Notes: generated from the sequence alone by a model not told the origin. A DNA stretch of 30,570 nucleotides from an uncultured Methanomicrobiales archaeon (GCA_937892275.1 CALAVG010000360.1:1-30570), one strand, 5' to 3'. Positions 15,734 to 22,957 are shown, counted from the first letter of the stretch. Numbers and translations: made by a program.

Positions 15734-15748
15734 TTTATTATGCACTGC
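15734..15748 (-). promoter_or_regulatory. Late-type promoter of the scaffold/capsid genes
   Basis: The minus strand reads GGCAGTGCATAATAAACTC. TAATAAA lies 44-50 nt before the GTG at 15690, so a start about 25 nt downstream gives a leader of roughly 20 nt that contains GGAGGG. The layout (element, short leader, strong ribosome site, GTG) is the same as at terS. Confidence 0.7.
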
Positions 15749-15749
15749 C

Positions 15750-15962
15750 CGAAAAGGAGAGGACACAGCGGAAAGGAGAATGACGAGGACCGCTGCCCCC
15801 TTCTGGTTTGTCGATGGGGAGGGAGATAAAATAGGGGTATTCACAGCCTCCCCATCTATGGGAACATCCGGCGAGAGGGGATGGTAGGATCGCAGGATGT
15901 CAAGGAGTGTACGCCTTGCAAAGGGACCTGCGACCCCCGTCATCCTTCTCTCGCAAGGACAA
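15750..15962 (-). ncRNA. Candidate structured non-coding RNA (four consecutive hairpins)
   Basis: The gap 15691-16108 between scaffold and the 83-aa gene has no convincing gene. In it, four inverted repeats follow one another: 15914-15919 with 15953-15958 (CCTTGC/GCAAGG), 15864-15869 with 15895-15900 (ACATCC/GGATGT), 15813-15822 with 15847-15856 (a perfect 10-base pair), and 15766-15771 with 15790-15795 (CAGCGG/CCGCTG). The late-type element at 15983-15989 predicts a start near 15960, at the foot of the first stem. The stretch ends with a CTTTTC run just before the scaffold promoter. A small RNA of about 200 nt, or a long structured leader of the scaffold gene, would fit. No known RNA family is recognised. 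Confidence 0.4.
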
Positions 15963-15982
15963 TTATAGGATGTTTGGCTGAG

Positions 15983-15997
15983 TTTATTATGCAGTGG
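15983..15997 (-). promoter_or_regulatory. Late-type promoter without a following gene
   Basis: The minus strand reads CCACTGCATAATAAACTC, one base changed in the upstream part compared with the other copies. The next start codon of an accepted gene is about 290 bases away, so it would make either a long leader or a separate RNA. Confidence 0.6.
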
Positions 15998-16020
15998 TTT
16001 AAAAGCGAGCCCTGTAGTTG

Positions 16021-16030
16021 AGTTTATAAG
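16021..16030 (-). promoter_or_regulatory. Second TATA box upstream (tandem promoter)
   Basis: Minus strand CTTATAAACT shares ATAAACT with the late-type elements but lacks TGCATA. It lies about 38 bases upstream of the copy at 15983, so the two may act in tandem. Confidence 0.4.
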
Positions 16031-16078
16031 GGCGGTGGACCATTGAGATAGCATCACGTGAGATACGAGGGGAGGGAG

Positions 16079-16095
16079 GACAGGTTTCACCTGTC
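16079..16095 (-). terminator. Perfect short hairpin after the 16109-16360 gene
   Basis: GACAGGT and ACCTGTC pair perfectly around a three-base loop, 14 bases after the stop of the 83-aa gene. On the minus strand it is followed by a C/T-rich run (CTCCCTCCCC). It may end or trim the terminase-portal-MuF transcript; there is no pure T run, so termination is not certain. Confidence 0.45.
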
Positions 16096-16108
16096 AGGCC
16101 CTGCCCCT

Positions 16109-16360
16109 TCAATTTTCGTTCTTGTCCCTATTGATGAATTCTTCCTCTGAAGGGCATCTTAGTCCTAGATCAGCATAGATGCGTTCGGCCTCTTCTTTGG
16201 TAATCGTTTTCCCGAGGTGTCTCCACCTTCCGTTATGATAGGAAGGTGTCGGTCTGTAACCGGTTCTTTTGAGCACCTCTTCTGTTTCCTCCGGAGAATC
16301 CAAAACTATGGTTATCGGTTCAGACAGACTGCAATTGTCATCGTAATCATCTTCCCTCAT
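16109..16360 (-). CDS. Small acidic protein after the MuF-ART gene (83 aa)
   Basis: ATG 16360 overlaps the MuF-ART stop as ATGA, so the two are translationally coupled. The N-terminus is very acidic (MREDDYDDNCSLSEPITIVL). The rest has EETEEVLKRTGYRPTPSYHN, then GKTITKEEAERIYADLGLRC. I recognise no family. Coupling with a gene that carries a toxin-type domain makes an immunity or inhibitor role possible, yet a plain structural or hypothetical protein cannot be excluded. Like the ART part of its neighbour it is richer in A/T than the surrounding structural genes. Confidence 0.65.
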   Translation of the reverse strand: MREDDYDDNCSLSEPITIVLDSPEETEEVLKRTGYRPTPSYHNGRWRHLGKTITKEEAERIYADLGLRCPSEEEFINRDKNEN

Positions 16361-18159
16361 TCCACCAACTCCAGGATCACCACAGGTTTATCACCACTTG
16401 TATCAACATCTTTGATGAAATACTTTGACCTTCTCTGAATAAGTGCCTCACGTTGTTTCGGTTTTGATGACCATTGCTCTATCAGAGCGACCTTGCCTTT
16501 TGATGGTGGAGCTTCAATTTTCATAATAACTCCATCCTTTCCTGCGAACAAATTGGCTTTTTTTACATCGAGAGATGTTGATAGGTATGCTTCGTGAGAC
16601 CATGTATGACCCACAATAGCTGATGGATCGTTCAAGTCCAGTCCGATTTCCTGCAGAGATATTCCTCTGTATAGGACCATGGAGTTCTTGTTCTCAGATT
16701 TTGCTATTACCTTATCCAGGGATCTGATGACATCTGGCCTTCTTAGGACCATCGGAACCGCTCTGCTTCTTGCGAGCTTATCCACAAACCCATTCGGATT
16801 ACGGAATAACGGATTGATATGACGCTTGGCAGCAGAACCTGTGTAGTATCTTACTGCAAGGACATCTTTGTTGGTGATTTCTCCTTTATCTAACAGGTCC
16901 GTCATCTGCCCGTGCATATCATCGACATTCTTTATCGACGGATCATCCGCTTTACCTTTGTATACCGCTCCAGGTTTGTTCGCTTCAGCATACCTCTGAA
17001 CCCTATCGGTGATTAGTGTTTTCCGTTCAGAACTAGTCATCCTTCTCCATTGAGTCATATCAACAGGCTTGTAGAGGTTTTCTGATTCAAGCCCGCTCTT
17101 ATTTGATGCATTGCGGACATTCTTTGAAGAAAGCTCATCTTCGTTGAACTTCCTCATTTTCATCTCAAGCTGCTCTCTGTGCTCTTCTCTCCACTCCTGG
17201 TAGGTCATGCTGGCAGGGACCTTGGTACTTTTACCATTCAAATCCCTGGCCGACCTCGTCTTGCCTTCCTTCTTCAGCACCACCGTGACGTAGCACCTGC
17301 AGTTGGGATGGTACGTGGGGAGATGGGCGGTATCCGATACCTTGTAGACCTTCCCGTCGTACTGTCCGCAGATCTCGCAGGTCTTCTCGTCCAGGGTACA
17401 ATGGACCTCGCATTCCTCGACACCAAGCTCCTCCATCTCCGCAAGCTCAGCATCCACGGAGGCTTGTGCCATCTCGGTCCTGACCAGCCTCCTGACCTTG
17501 TAGAACTCCTTGTCAGTGTACTGGTCGCATTGCTTGGCAACGTCATCATAGGTGCGTCCGGAGAGGATTCCGGCATCCATCACCTCGCGTATCCCCTTCA
17601 TCTCATTGTCGGAGAACAGCTTGATCTTCTTCTCCGTCTCCGTGCCGTATGCTATCTGTTGAATCTGGCCCACGTTCGGAAGGTCGAACCCTATCCCCGT
17701 CCCTGCTGCCTTCTGAGCGTTGAAGAGGGCCTGTTCCGATGCGGTTATGGCTGTCTCCGCCTTGGCCTTGCCGAGGTCCTTCCTGATGTCATCCCGAAGG
17801 ATCCTCGCGTGATAGCCCTGTGCTATATCGCACGCTTTCGCTCTGCTCATACGGAACTTATAGGCATCGGTGGACAGTCTGGTGAGCTCCTGCGTCCTCT
17901 GCGGCTCGGGGAGCTTCCTAGCTCTATCCACCAGTGCCTTGTAGCCTTCCGGCTGGACATGACCGTTCATGTACTCCAGTGCTTCCTTCTGGGAAGCAAA
18001 TCCACCTTTCTCGGTGTAGGTCCTCAATATCCTCCGGTAATCGTCCTGGAGGTCATTGGAGGCCTGTTTCACCGAGCGGTGGATGGACTTGGTGGCAGAG
18101 CCTACGAATCTGTAGTTGACCTCTGCCTCAGTCGGTCTCTTCTTCGTCATCGTCCTCAT
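16357..18159 (-). CDS. MuF-type minor head protein fused to an ADP-ribosyltransferase domain
   Basis: 600 aa; starts at ATG 18159 or ATG 18150, both inside the end of the portal gene. Residues ~180-295 are the MuF (SPP1 gp7-like) domain, with LVRTEMAQASVDAEL, then CTLDEKTCEICGQYDGKVY and a closing YHPNCRCYVTVV; the Cys/His set C254, C261, C264, H284, C287, C289 may bind metal. Residues ~365-600 match an ADP-ribosyltransferase of the exoenzyme/toxin type: Arg498 in LYRGIS, the S-T-S motif at 527-529, and Q569-R-E571, a Q-x-E catalytic motif. MuF proteins enter the head and may be injected with DNA, so the enzyme part could act on host proteins at infection. The base composition shifts to A/T-rich in this C-terminal part, suggesting separate gain. 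Confidence 0.88.
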   Translation of the reverse strand: MRTMTKKRPTEAEVNYRFVGSATKSIHRSVKQASNDLQDDYRRILRTYTEKGGFASQKEALEYMNGHVQPEGYKALVDRARKLPEPQRTQELTRLSTDAYKFRMSRAKACDIAQGYHARILRDDIRKDLGKAKAETAITASEQALFNAQKAAGTGIGFDLPNVGQIQQIAYGTETEKKIKLFSDNEMKGIREVMDAGILSGRTYDDVAKQCDQYTDKEFYKVRRLVRTEMAQASVDAELAEMEELGVEECEVHCTLDEKTCEICGQYDGKVYKVSDTAHLPTYHPNCRCYVTVVLKKEGKTRSARDLNGKSTKVPASMTYQEWREEHREQLEMKMRKFNEDELSSKNVRNASNKSGLESENLYKPVDMTQWRRMTSSERKTLITDRVQRYAEANKPGAVYKGKADDPSIKNVDDMHGQMTDLLDKGEITNKDVLAVRYYTGSAAKRHINPLFRNPNGFVDKLARSRAVPMVLRRPDVIRSLDKVIAKSENKNSMVLYRGISLQEIGLDLNDPSAIVGHTWSHEAYLSTSLDVKKANLFAGKDGVIMKIEAPPSKGKVALIEQWSSKPKQREALIQRRSKYFIKDVDTSGDKPVVILELVE

Positions 18160-19498
18160 CTTCCGATGAGCTCATGCTGTTCGCCATCGGATCCATCTCG
18201 GAGCGCAGGGAGCGTTCGAGGTCATCGTCCTTCTCGGCGATTATCCTCTCCTCCTCGATGGCCACGTCCTCCACATAGGGGCAGTTCTCCATAGCGGTCC
18301 TCCTGGAGAGGATTCCTGCCTGGATGTAGGTGTTGAGCGCGTTGGCCTCGTTGATGATGTCCGCAGGGATGTCGAACCTGAACACTATCCTCATGGATGC
18401 TATGTTCGCGGCCTCGGCGGAGCCGAACAGGACGTATGAATAAAGCTTGCACCTTCTCTTGAATCCTTTGTTGAACTGTGCTATGAGGGACTGAGCGAGG
18501 TTGTTGAGGCCCTGCAGCTTGAATTTGATTGCAACTCCGGAACTGTTGGATGCGAAGGCTTGGTCGCTGAGGTCGGGGATCCTGGAGATCTTGTGCAGGT
18601 CGGCCTTGATGTCATCCATGAGGATCTGCACCGAGGATTCGTCGAAGGTCTTCACGAGATAGCTGAGGTCGGCATCCTTCGGGATGGCCACGTACTGGAG
18701 GTCCTTTATCTTTCCCATGTTCTCCTCCACCTCATCCGCATCGTCCCCGAAGTTGACCCCTTTAGCCATGAGCATGGCTGAAGCGAAGCGGTTCTTATCC
18801 TTCACACGGTCGGAGAGCACCTGGTTGATGGCATCCTGAAGGCTGATGATGGGTTCGAAGTCCCCTCTCATAGTCGCGTTGTTCCTGTACTCGATGATCG
18901 GGACTCTGTCGAATCCGTGCGGTCTGGACTCGACTATAATACTGAACGACCCCGAATTGAGCTTGTAACGGGTGATGTTGACCTTGTCGTACACGTCCAG
19001 GTAGTGGGTCGCGGTGTTGTTCTCGTCCTTCTCCTCGTAGTGCACAGCACCGAAGACGGAATCGGGATTGATGGTGAAGTCGTATGCCACGAAGCAGTGA
19101 AGCGGTGAGATAGCTGCGCTCTTCGGCACGAGCACCCCACCTTCCTCGTCGCAGTAGCAGACCTCGAAGGCCCTTCCGTAGATCGAGGCATCGGAGACGA
19201 GCTTCTGATCCACCTCCTCCTTGGTCTGGTCCCTGAACATGTCCACAATGGATTCCGCCTTCTCATCGCCCTCCGCAGAGGTGTACTGAGGCGGATTCCC
19301 TGCGACATAGGAGGATTTGGTATCGGAGATGTACTTGCAGTAGTTGGACACGCAAGGAAGCATCTCATCGCTGACCTGTCCGGTGTCGTATGCCCTGTCG
19401 AGGAACATAAGGCGGTGGACCCTGCCCATGAACCTGTTGTATGCGTTCGTGATGCTCTTCGGTGTTATTTCCGTGGGTGTTCTGATTATGTCATCCAT
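18128..19498 (-). CDS. Portal protein (SPP1 gp6-like)
   Basis: 456 aa, ATG 19498, four bases after the terL stop. Family hallmarks: an N-terminal ITNAYNRFMGRVHRLMFLDR, then YISDTKSSYVAGNPPQYTSA, a GRAFEVCYCDEEG strand region, VPIIEYRNNATMRGDFEPII, then a stem/wing helix region with RIPDLSDQAFASNSSGVAIK and LQGLNNLAQSLIAQFNKGFK. The C-terminus is very acidic (Glu/Asp run at the end). The portal forms the dodecameric DNA gate at one capsid vertex and docks the terminase. Confidence 0.92.
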   Translation of the reverse strand: MDDIIRTPTEITPKSITNAYNRFMGRVHRLMFLDRAYDTGQVSDEMLPCVSNYCKYISDTKSSYVAGNPPQYTSAEGDEKAESIVDMFRDQTKEEVDQKLVSDASIYGRAFEVCYCDEEGGVLVPKSAAISPLHCFVAYDFTINPDSVFGAVHYEEKDENNTATHYLDVYDKVNITRYKLNSGSFSIIVESRPHGFDRVPIIEYRNNATMRGDFEPIISLQDAINQVLSDRVKDKNRFASAMLMAKGVNFGDDADEVEENMGKIKDLQYVAIPKDADLSYLVKTFDESSVQILMDDIKADLHKISRIPDLSDQAFASNSSGVAIKFKLQGLNNLAQSLIAQFNKGFKRRCKLYSYVLFGSAEAANIASMRIVFRFDIPADIINEANALNTYIQAGILSRRTAMENCPYVEDVAIEEERIIAEKDDDLERSLRSEMDPMANSMSSSEDEDDDEEETD

Positions 19499-19502
19499 GT
19501 TC

Positions 19503-20756
19503 TCAACTCCTCAGTCTCGGCTCTATGAACGTGGAGACTGCGTAACGTGTTTCATCTGCGAGATCGTCATCGACCTTCACAGGCTTGTCCTCCCCTCTCT
19601 CCGATGCCTTCTGGTCCCAATGGTAGAGGTAGAGCTCCTCGATGGTCATCGGGCATTCGGGTGAGATGTAGAGGACGTGAGTGTTCAGAAGTCTGGCAGT
19701 GGCCGATATGCCGTCGAGGACCTTCTTGTCGGGAGTCTGAGGCATCCAATACCTCCTCTCCGCCTCCCTGACGAGTGCCTCCCCTCCTCCGCCGTAGTCT
19801 ATGGTGAGGTTCATCTTGCCGATACCGCCAAGCTCCTCGGTGATCCTCTCGAACACGTCCATGTACTCGGCAGTGGTCATCCTGGCGGACTGCTCGGGTG
19901 TTCCCCTCCATTCCCTGACCTTGTAGTAGGTCTTGGTCGGCTTGTCGTATGCGTACCAGCCCATGGCCGTAGGGTGGACTGTTCCGAAGTCGATGGATGC
20001 CCATCTGACCTTGGCCGTCTCCGGCGGTGCTCTGATGCAGGAATCCCCGAAGAACGGGTAGACGAGGCCCTCCGCGATGCACCGCTCCCCTAAGACCTTC
20101 CTTCTGTACTCCACCCCCGTGTATGTCAGCTCAAGGGCACGGATCTTCTCCGGCGTCATGATAGGATTGTCCTGCAGGGTAAAGTGCCTCTCTGAGTATC
20201 CTCCGAACTCCTCCTTCTCCTCCGGGGACATGGCGAGGTATCTGTCCGTCCATTCGGTGTAGAGCTTGCACTTGGGATTGTCAGGGTTCGAGGTCCACAG
20301 GATCCACGGATGGTCCGCAGCTCCCACACGGGCAAGGGCCTCCTTGATGAAGTTCTCGTGATGCTTCGTGATCTCGTCCGCTATCCAGAAGTCAGCGGTG
20401 AATCCTCTGAGGGAATCGTCGGAATCGGCATCATCTGCTCCGAATATGACTATCCTGACGGGCCCGTGGGATGTCGGCAGTACGATCTCTCCCTCGTGGA
20501 TGTTGAATTTCGCCTTGGGAGCGAGGTCGAGAAGCCCCATAGATGTCTTCACGACGTTGTTCTTGGCTGATTTGGATGTGTTCCCCGACAGGATTCCCTG
20601 CTTCCATGTGGGATTCTTCTCTACGTGGTACAGGAGGGCTAGAATCGAGGCCTGTGTCTTTCCGCATCTAACAGGGCCTTCCCAGAAGTTCAGCTTGTCA
20701 TCGCACTTTATCCATTCGAGAACGTGCCTGGGTGGGACCTGCAGTGCTTCACTCAT
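19503..20756 (-). CDS. terL: Terminase large subunit
   Basis: 417 aa, ATG 20756, overlapping terS by 8 nt. ATPase part: Walker A GPVRCGKT at residues 27-34, Walker B DFWIADE at 122-128, and the coupling motif WTSNPDNP at 154-161. Nuclease part: the first metal-binding Asp lies in SIDFGTVHPTAMGWY (D256), a second in LTIDYGGGGEALV (D320). It drives DNA into the prohead and cuts the concatemer. Length and motif order are normal for the family. Confidence 0.95.
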   Translation of the reverse strand: MSEALQVPPRHVLEWIKCDDKLNFWEGPVRCGKTQASILALLYHVEKNPTWKQGILSGNTSKSAKNNVVKTSMGLLDLAPKAKFNIHEGEIVLPTSHGPVRIVIFGADDADSDDSLRGFTADFWIADEITKHHENFIKEALARVGAADHPWILWTSNPDNPKCKLYTEWTDRYLAMSPEEKEEFGGYSERHFTLQDNPIMTPEKIRALELTYTGVEYRRKVLGERCIAEGLVYPFFGDSCIRAPPETAKVRWASIDFGTVHPTAMGWYAYDKPTKTYYKVREWRGTPEQSARMTTAEYMDVFERITEELGGIGKMNLTIDYGGGGEALVREAERRYWMPQTPDKKVLDGISATARLLNTHVLYISPECPMTIEELYLYHWDQKASERGEDKPVKVDDDLADETRYAVSTFIEPRLRS

Positions 20757-21270
20757 TCTTTCCCACCTCTATTCCTTTCAGTGCCTCTGTGAATGCCGTG
20801 AGTATCGGGTTGTCGGATGCGACCTTGTTGTCGAGTCCTCCCCATCTTCCGGCCAATGCGATATATTGACGATACTCCTTCAGGTACGATACCGTGAGCG
20901 ACTCCCTTGTGGCATTTCCTTCGATGTAACGGACTCTCTCAAGGCCTTCCTTGATGGTGGTCAGTCCGTCCCACAGACCGAGAAGCGCATGATCTGCGAG
21001 ATTGTCTAGGGAGATGGGTTCAATGGGAGGGAATGCCTGTTTTTGCAACTTTGTTGCATTTTCTTTTGACACTGTTGCATTTTCTACAACAGTTTCATTC
21101 TCTGCGTCCTGCCTCTCCTTAGCCCTTCCTTCGAGTTCCTTCTCGACCTTCTTCTTCCACCTATAGACGGTTGTACGATCCACGTTGTATTCTTTGAGGA
21201 TCTCGCTGACAGGCACGTGATGATAGAGCTTGGCGATTATCTCATTACGTACCCTCTTCTCGATTGCCAC
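20749..21270 (-). CDS. terS: Terminase small subunit
   Basis: 173 aa, GTG start at 21270 preceded by CAGGAGGCATACT. Residues 1-45 form a helix-turn-helix (IIAKLYHHVPVSEILKEYNV then DRTTVYRWKKKVEKEL) for recognising the packaging site. A linker rich in Asn-Ala-Thr follows, then a helical oligomerisation part with ITIKEGLERVRYI-like sequence and YLKEYRQYIALAGRWGGLDN. It is the first gene of the late structural operon and has its own late-type promoter. Confidence 0.85.
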   Translation of the reverse strand: MAIEKRVRNEIIAKLYHHVPVSEILKEYNVDRTTVYRWKKKVEKELEGRAKERQDAENETVVENATVSKENATKLQKQAFPPIEPISLDNLADHALLGLWDGLTTIKEGLERVRYIEGNATRESLTVSYLKEYRQYIALAGRWGGLDNKVASDNPILTAFTEALKGIEVGKNE

Positions 21271-21314
21271 ACAGTATGCCTCCTGTTAGAGTGAATCTAT
21301 CATTACGGAGTGCT

Positions 21315-21329
21315 TTTATTATGCACTGC
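21315..21329 (-). promoter_or_regulatory. Late-type promoter of terS and the structural operon
   Basis: The minus strand reads TGCAGTGCATAATAAAAGC. TAATAAA lies 45-51 nt before the GTG, giving a leader of about 20 nt with GGAGG. Here the element also forms a small inverted repeat, GTGC and GCAC around the A/T core. Confidence 0.7.
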
Positions 21330-21340
21330 ATGAGAAGACC

Positions 21341-21367
21341 ACTGCGGAGGATGGTGTTGTCCGCAGT
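21341..21367 (-). terminator. Hairpin between the right-hand operon and the late promoter
   Basis: ACTGCGGA (21341-21348) and TCCGCAGT (21360-21367) pair perfectly around an 11-base loop. It lies directly upstream of the terS promoter in the 230-base gap 21271-21500, so it may stop read-through from the right-hand operon. No T run follows. A second small pair (21400-21404 with 21411-21415) lies further upstream. Confidence 0.45.
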
Positions 21368-21387
21368 GTAAAAGGTTTGAACTGGTA

Positions 21388-21396
21388 GGTATAAAG
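21388..21396 (-). promoter_or_regulatory. Possible TATA box upstream of the hairpin
   Basis: Minus strand CTTTATACC predicts a start near 21367, the foot of the hairpin at 21341-21367. It could give a short RNA or an alternative terS leader. The rest of the gap (21400-21500) contains short GC-rich pairs and no gene that I can support. Confidence 0.3.
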
Positions 21397-21500
21397 GCCC
21401 CTTGTTCTAGCAAGGAAATCCGTAGCTTACGCTGTACGGTCAGCGATCATGGAGTCCCTGCGCAGGGAAGGAGGTTGGTCCTCCTATGCTCCGATGACTA

Positions 21501-21707
21501 TCAATCGACCCTCATGTAGGCGTATGTCTCCCGTCCGTGGTATCTCTTCGGGGACTTCCATCTCTCGAAGTAGCGATACTCCACCAGATCGTCCAATGCC
21601 TTCTTCACGTTCGAGGATCTTGGGTATCCGAGTATCTCGGCTATCTCGGCAGGAGTGTAGACTCTCCCCGGGATCGTGTTCTGCAGTATGTCCTGTGACA
21701 GGGTCAT
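21501..21707 (-). CDS. Small winged-helix protein (68 aa)
   Basis: ATG 21707 (MTLSQDILQNTIPGRVYTPA) is chosen because the longer frame would overlap the upstream gene and that part looks like a shadow. The layout is a winged helix: YTPAEIAEILGYPR, then NVKKALDDLVEYRYF as recognition helix, then a wing ending RETYAYMRVD. It is the last gene of the right-hand operon, just before the late region, a fair place for a regulator. Target unknown. Confidence 0.7.
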   Translation of the reverse strand: MTLSQDILQNTIPGRVYTPAEIAEILGYPRSSNVKKALDDLVEYRYFERWKSPKRYHGRETYAYMRVD

Positions 21708-21726
21708 TTCCCATCCGACCGCCGTT

Positions 21727-21981
21727 TCAGGACAGCAGCTCCTCATTGTATTCGAGGAGGTCGTATCCCGATGTCACTTCGGTCTCGAACACCCTCGTCT
21801 CCCCCTCCTGCCCTTCCGGTGGGTCCACGAAGAGGGTCGCCTTGAATCCGATGACGTGCTTCTCGTGGTTGATGTGGATCTCCTTCGCATCGTATGTCCC
21901 TATGACCCCGGTGGGAGGCTCTATCATCTGCACGAGGCCGTTCTTCTTCCCCTTGGGGACGACGACCTTGGCGATTATCAT
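21727..21981 (-). CDS. Hypothetical protein (84 aa), beta-rich
   Basis: ATG 21981 overlaps the upstream stop as ATGA. It has a basic start (MIIAKVVVPKGKKNGLVQMI), a PPTGVIGTYDAKEIHINHEK middle and an acidic end. No known family is recognised and no metal site or helix-turn-helix is visible. Confidence 0.6.
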   Translation of the reverse strand: MIIAKVVVPKGKKNGLVQMIEPPTGVIGTYDAKEIHINHEKHVIGFKATLFVDPPEGQEGETRVFETEVTSGYDLLEYNEELLS

Positions 21982-22157
21982 TCCTGAGTCCCCTCTCTGA
22001 ACCCTGTGGTGGTCGGCCTGGGTGTGCTGAGGGTCTCCTTCATGGCGGTGACCAGTGCGTCCGTCAGCCTTATGGCGGCTCCCTCAGATGGGAGCACCAC
22101 GCTCATGATTTCCTTTCCGTTCCCGTCTATTATACATGCTCTGTATTCCATTTTCAT
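21978..22157 (-). CDS. Hypothetical protein (59 aa)
   Basis: ATG 22157 gives an ATGA overlap; an ATG at 22151 is possible too. The start MKMEYRACIIDGNGKEIMSV and the helix GAAIRLTDALVTAMKETLST suggest a small alpha/beta protein. Family unknown. Confidence 0.6.
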   Translation of the reverse strand: MKMEYRACIIDGNGKEIMSVVLPSEGAAIRLTDALVTAMKETLSTPRPTTTGFREGTQE

Positions 22158-22378
22158 CCCTTCTTGATGTCTTCTGTAATGGGTTTCTTCAGGAATGTCG
22201 GGCATTCCTGTCCGTCCGAGGGGATGACTACCTTGTCGTACTTGGTGCAGTACGATGTCACCGGCACGTCACCCCAGAATCTGTCGTGTCTCTTCCCCTG
22301 TGCTCTCCAGTGACGGCATTGGTGGCATGTCTGCCCACCGTTCAGGGTGTCTATCTTGGGCATCCCTCTGATGCTCAT
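22154..22378 (-). CDS. Small putative zinc-binding protein (74 aa)
   Basis: ATG 22378 with ATGA overlaps on both sides. Four Cys are placed as in small metal-binding phage proteins: TCHQCRHW at residues 18/21, then TSYC and QECPTF. The CHQCRHW start resembles a family of short phage proteins of unknown role. Binding of zinc is inferred from the Cys pattern only. Confidence 0.65.
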   Translation of the reverse strand: MSIRGMPKIDTLNGGQTCHQCRHWRAQGKRHDRFWGDVPVTSYCTKYDKVVIPSDGQECPTFLKKPITEDIKKG

Positions 22379-22554
22379 TCCCCGTCCCTCTTGCTGTAGT
22401 GCTGCATGTAGGCTTTCTTCAGGAGCATGTCCTTCAATTGGTCTCCAAGCTTATCATGCACTGCTTTGTCGAGGATCATGTGGTCGTAATACTGGCCGTC
22501 AGGGATCTCGACCTCCACGGTGACCCTCGAGATCACCACGCAGTCGAACCTCAT
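22375..22554 (-). CDS. Hypothetical protein (59 aa)
   Basis: ATG 22554 (MRFDCVVISRVTVEVEIPDG) overlaps the upstream stop as ATGA; the longer open frame above it is a shadow of other genes. Two beta strands are followed by a helix with DKAVHDKLGDQLKDMLLKKA. Unknown role. Confidence 0.6.
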   Translation of the reverse strand: MRFDCVVISRVTVEVEIPDGQYYDHMILDKAVHDKLGDQLKDMLLKKAYMQHYSKRDGE

Positions 22555-22748
22555 TCTGATACCCCGTGCCTGACCTTCCACCTGGAGTGCAGACTGTCCG
22601 TGAGAGTTATCTTCCCCGTACCTGCCAGGTAGAGCATGACATCCAATGCCTCGCTCCGGGAACAACCAATCTTGGCGGCGACCTCGTCCACGGACCTCTC
22701 GACCTCCAAGGCCTTGAGGACCTTCCCGATCATCTCCGATGCGTTCAT
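22551..22748 (-). CDS. Small winged-helix-like protein (65 aa)
   Basis: ATG 22748 (MNASEMIGKVLKALEVERSV) overlaps the upstream stop as ATGA. The sequence VDEVAAKIGCSRSEALDVML followed by YLAGTGKITL is a compact helix-turn-helix with a wing. It is one of six such small proteins in the right-hand region; each could be a regulator or an adaptor against host factors. Confidence 0.65.
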   Translation of the reverse strand: MNASEMIGKVLKALEVERSVDEVAAKIGCSRSEALDVMLYLAGTGKITLTDSLHSRWKVRHGVSE

Positions 22749-22957
22749 TCCAGCTCCTCCACCTTCCTTCCGCATGTGGGGCAGTAGACCAGCGGTGTGC
22801 AGTCGCAGTCCTTCCACCATATCTGGAACCTGTCAGGGCTTCCCTTGGGTTCATCGTCGAAGAAGAGGATGGACTCCCTGACATCGTTCAGCATGATGAC
22901 GTTGGCCATCTCGTTGCAGCATACCTTGATGGGTACGTTCTTGCATCTCTCATCCAT
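22745..22957 (-). CDS. Small Cys-rich putative zinc protein (70 aa)
   Basis: ATG 22957 (MDERCKNVPIKVCCNEMANV), six bases after GGTGAG, is preferred over a GTG at 22966. Cys pairs: VCC near residue 12, CDC near 50, and YCPTCGRKVEEL at the end. This is the usual form of small zinc ribbons. A basic/hydrophobic centre with FQIWWKDCDC may be a strand. Role unknown. Confidence 0.65.
   Translation of the reverse strand: MDERCKNVPIKVCCNEMANVIMLNDVRESILFFDDEPKGSPDRFQIWWKDCDCTPLVYCPTCGRKVEELE

Noticed and set aside
15713..16090. A 125-codon minus-strand frame covering the whole non-coding gap
   Set aside because: Its protein repeats HNKL because it translates the promoter elements, it spans two promoters and the hairpins, and it has no ribosome site or protein-like composition.
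21388..21396. TATAAAG on the plus strand as a promoter for rightward transcription
   Set aside because: No plus-strand gene follows it; the minus-strand reading fits the gene direction better.
21370..21470. A tRNA gene, suggested by GGTTTGAACTGG-like bases and short stems
   Set aside because: No acceptor stem, anticodon arm and T-arm can be assembled in the right order on either strand.
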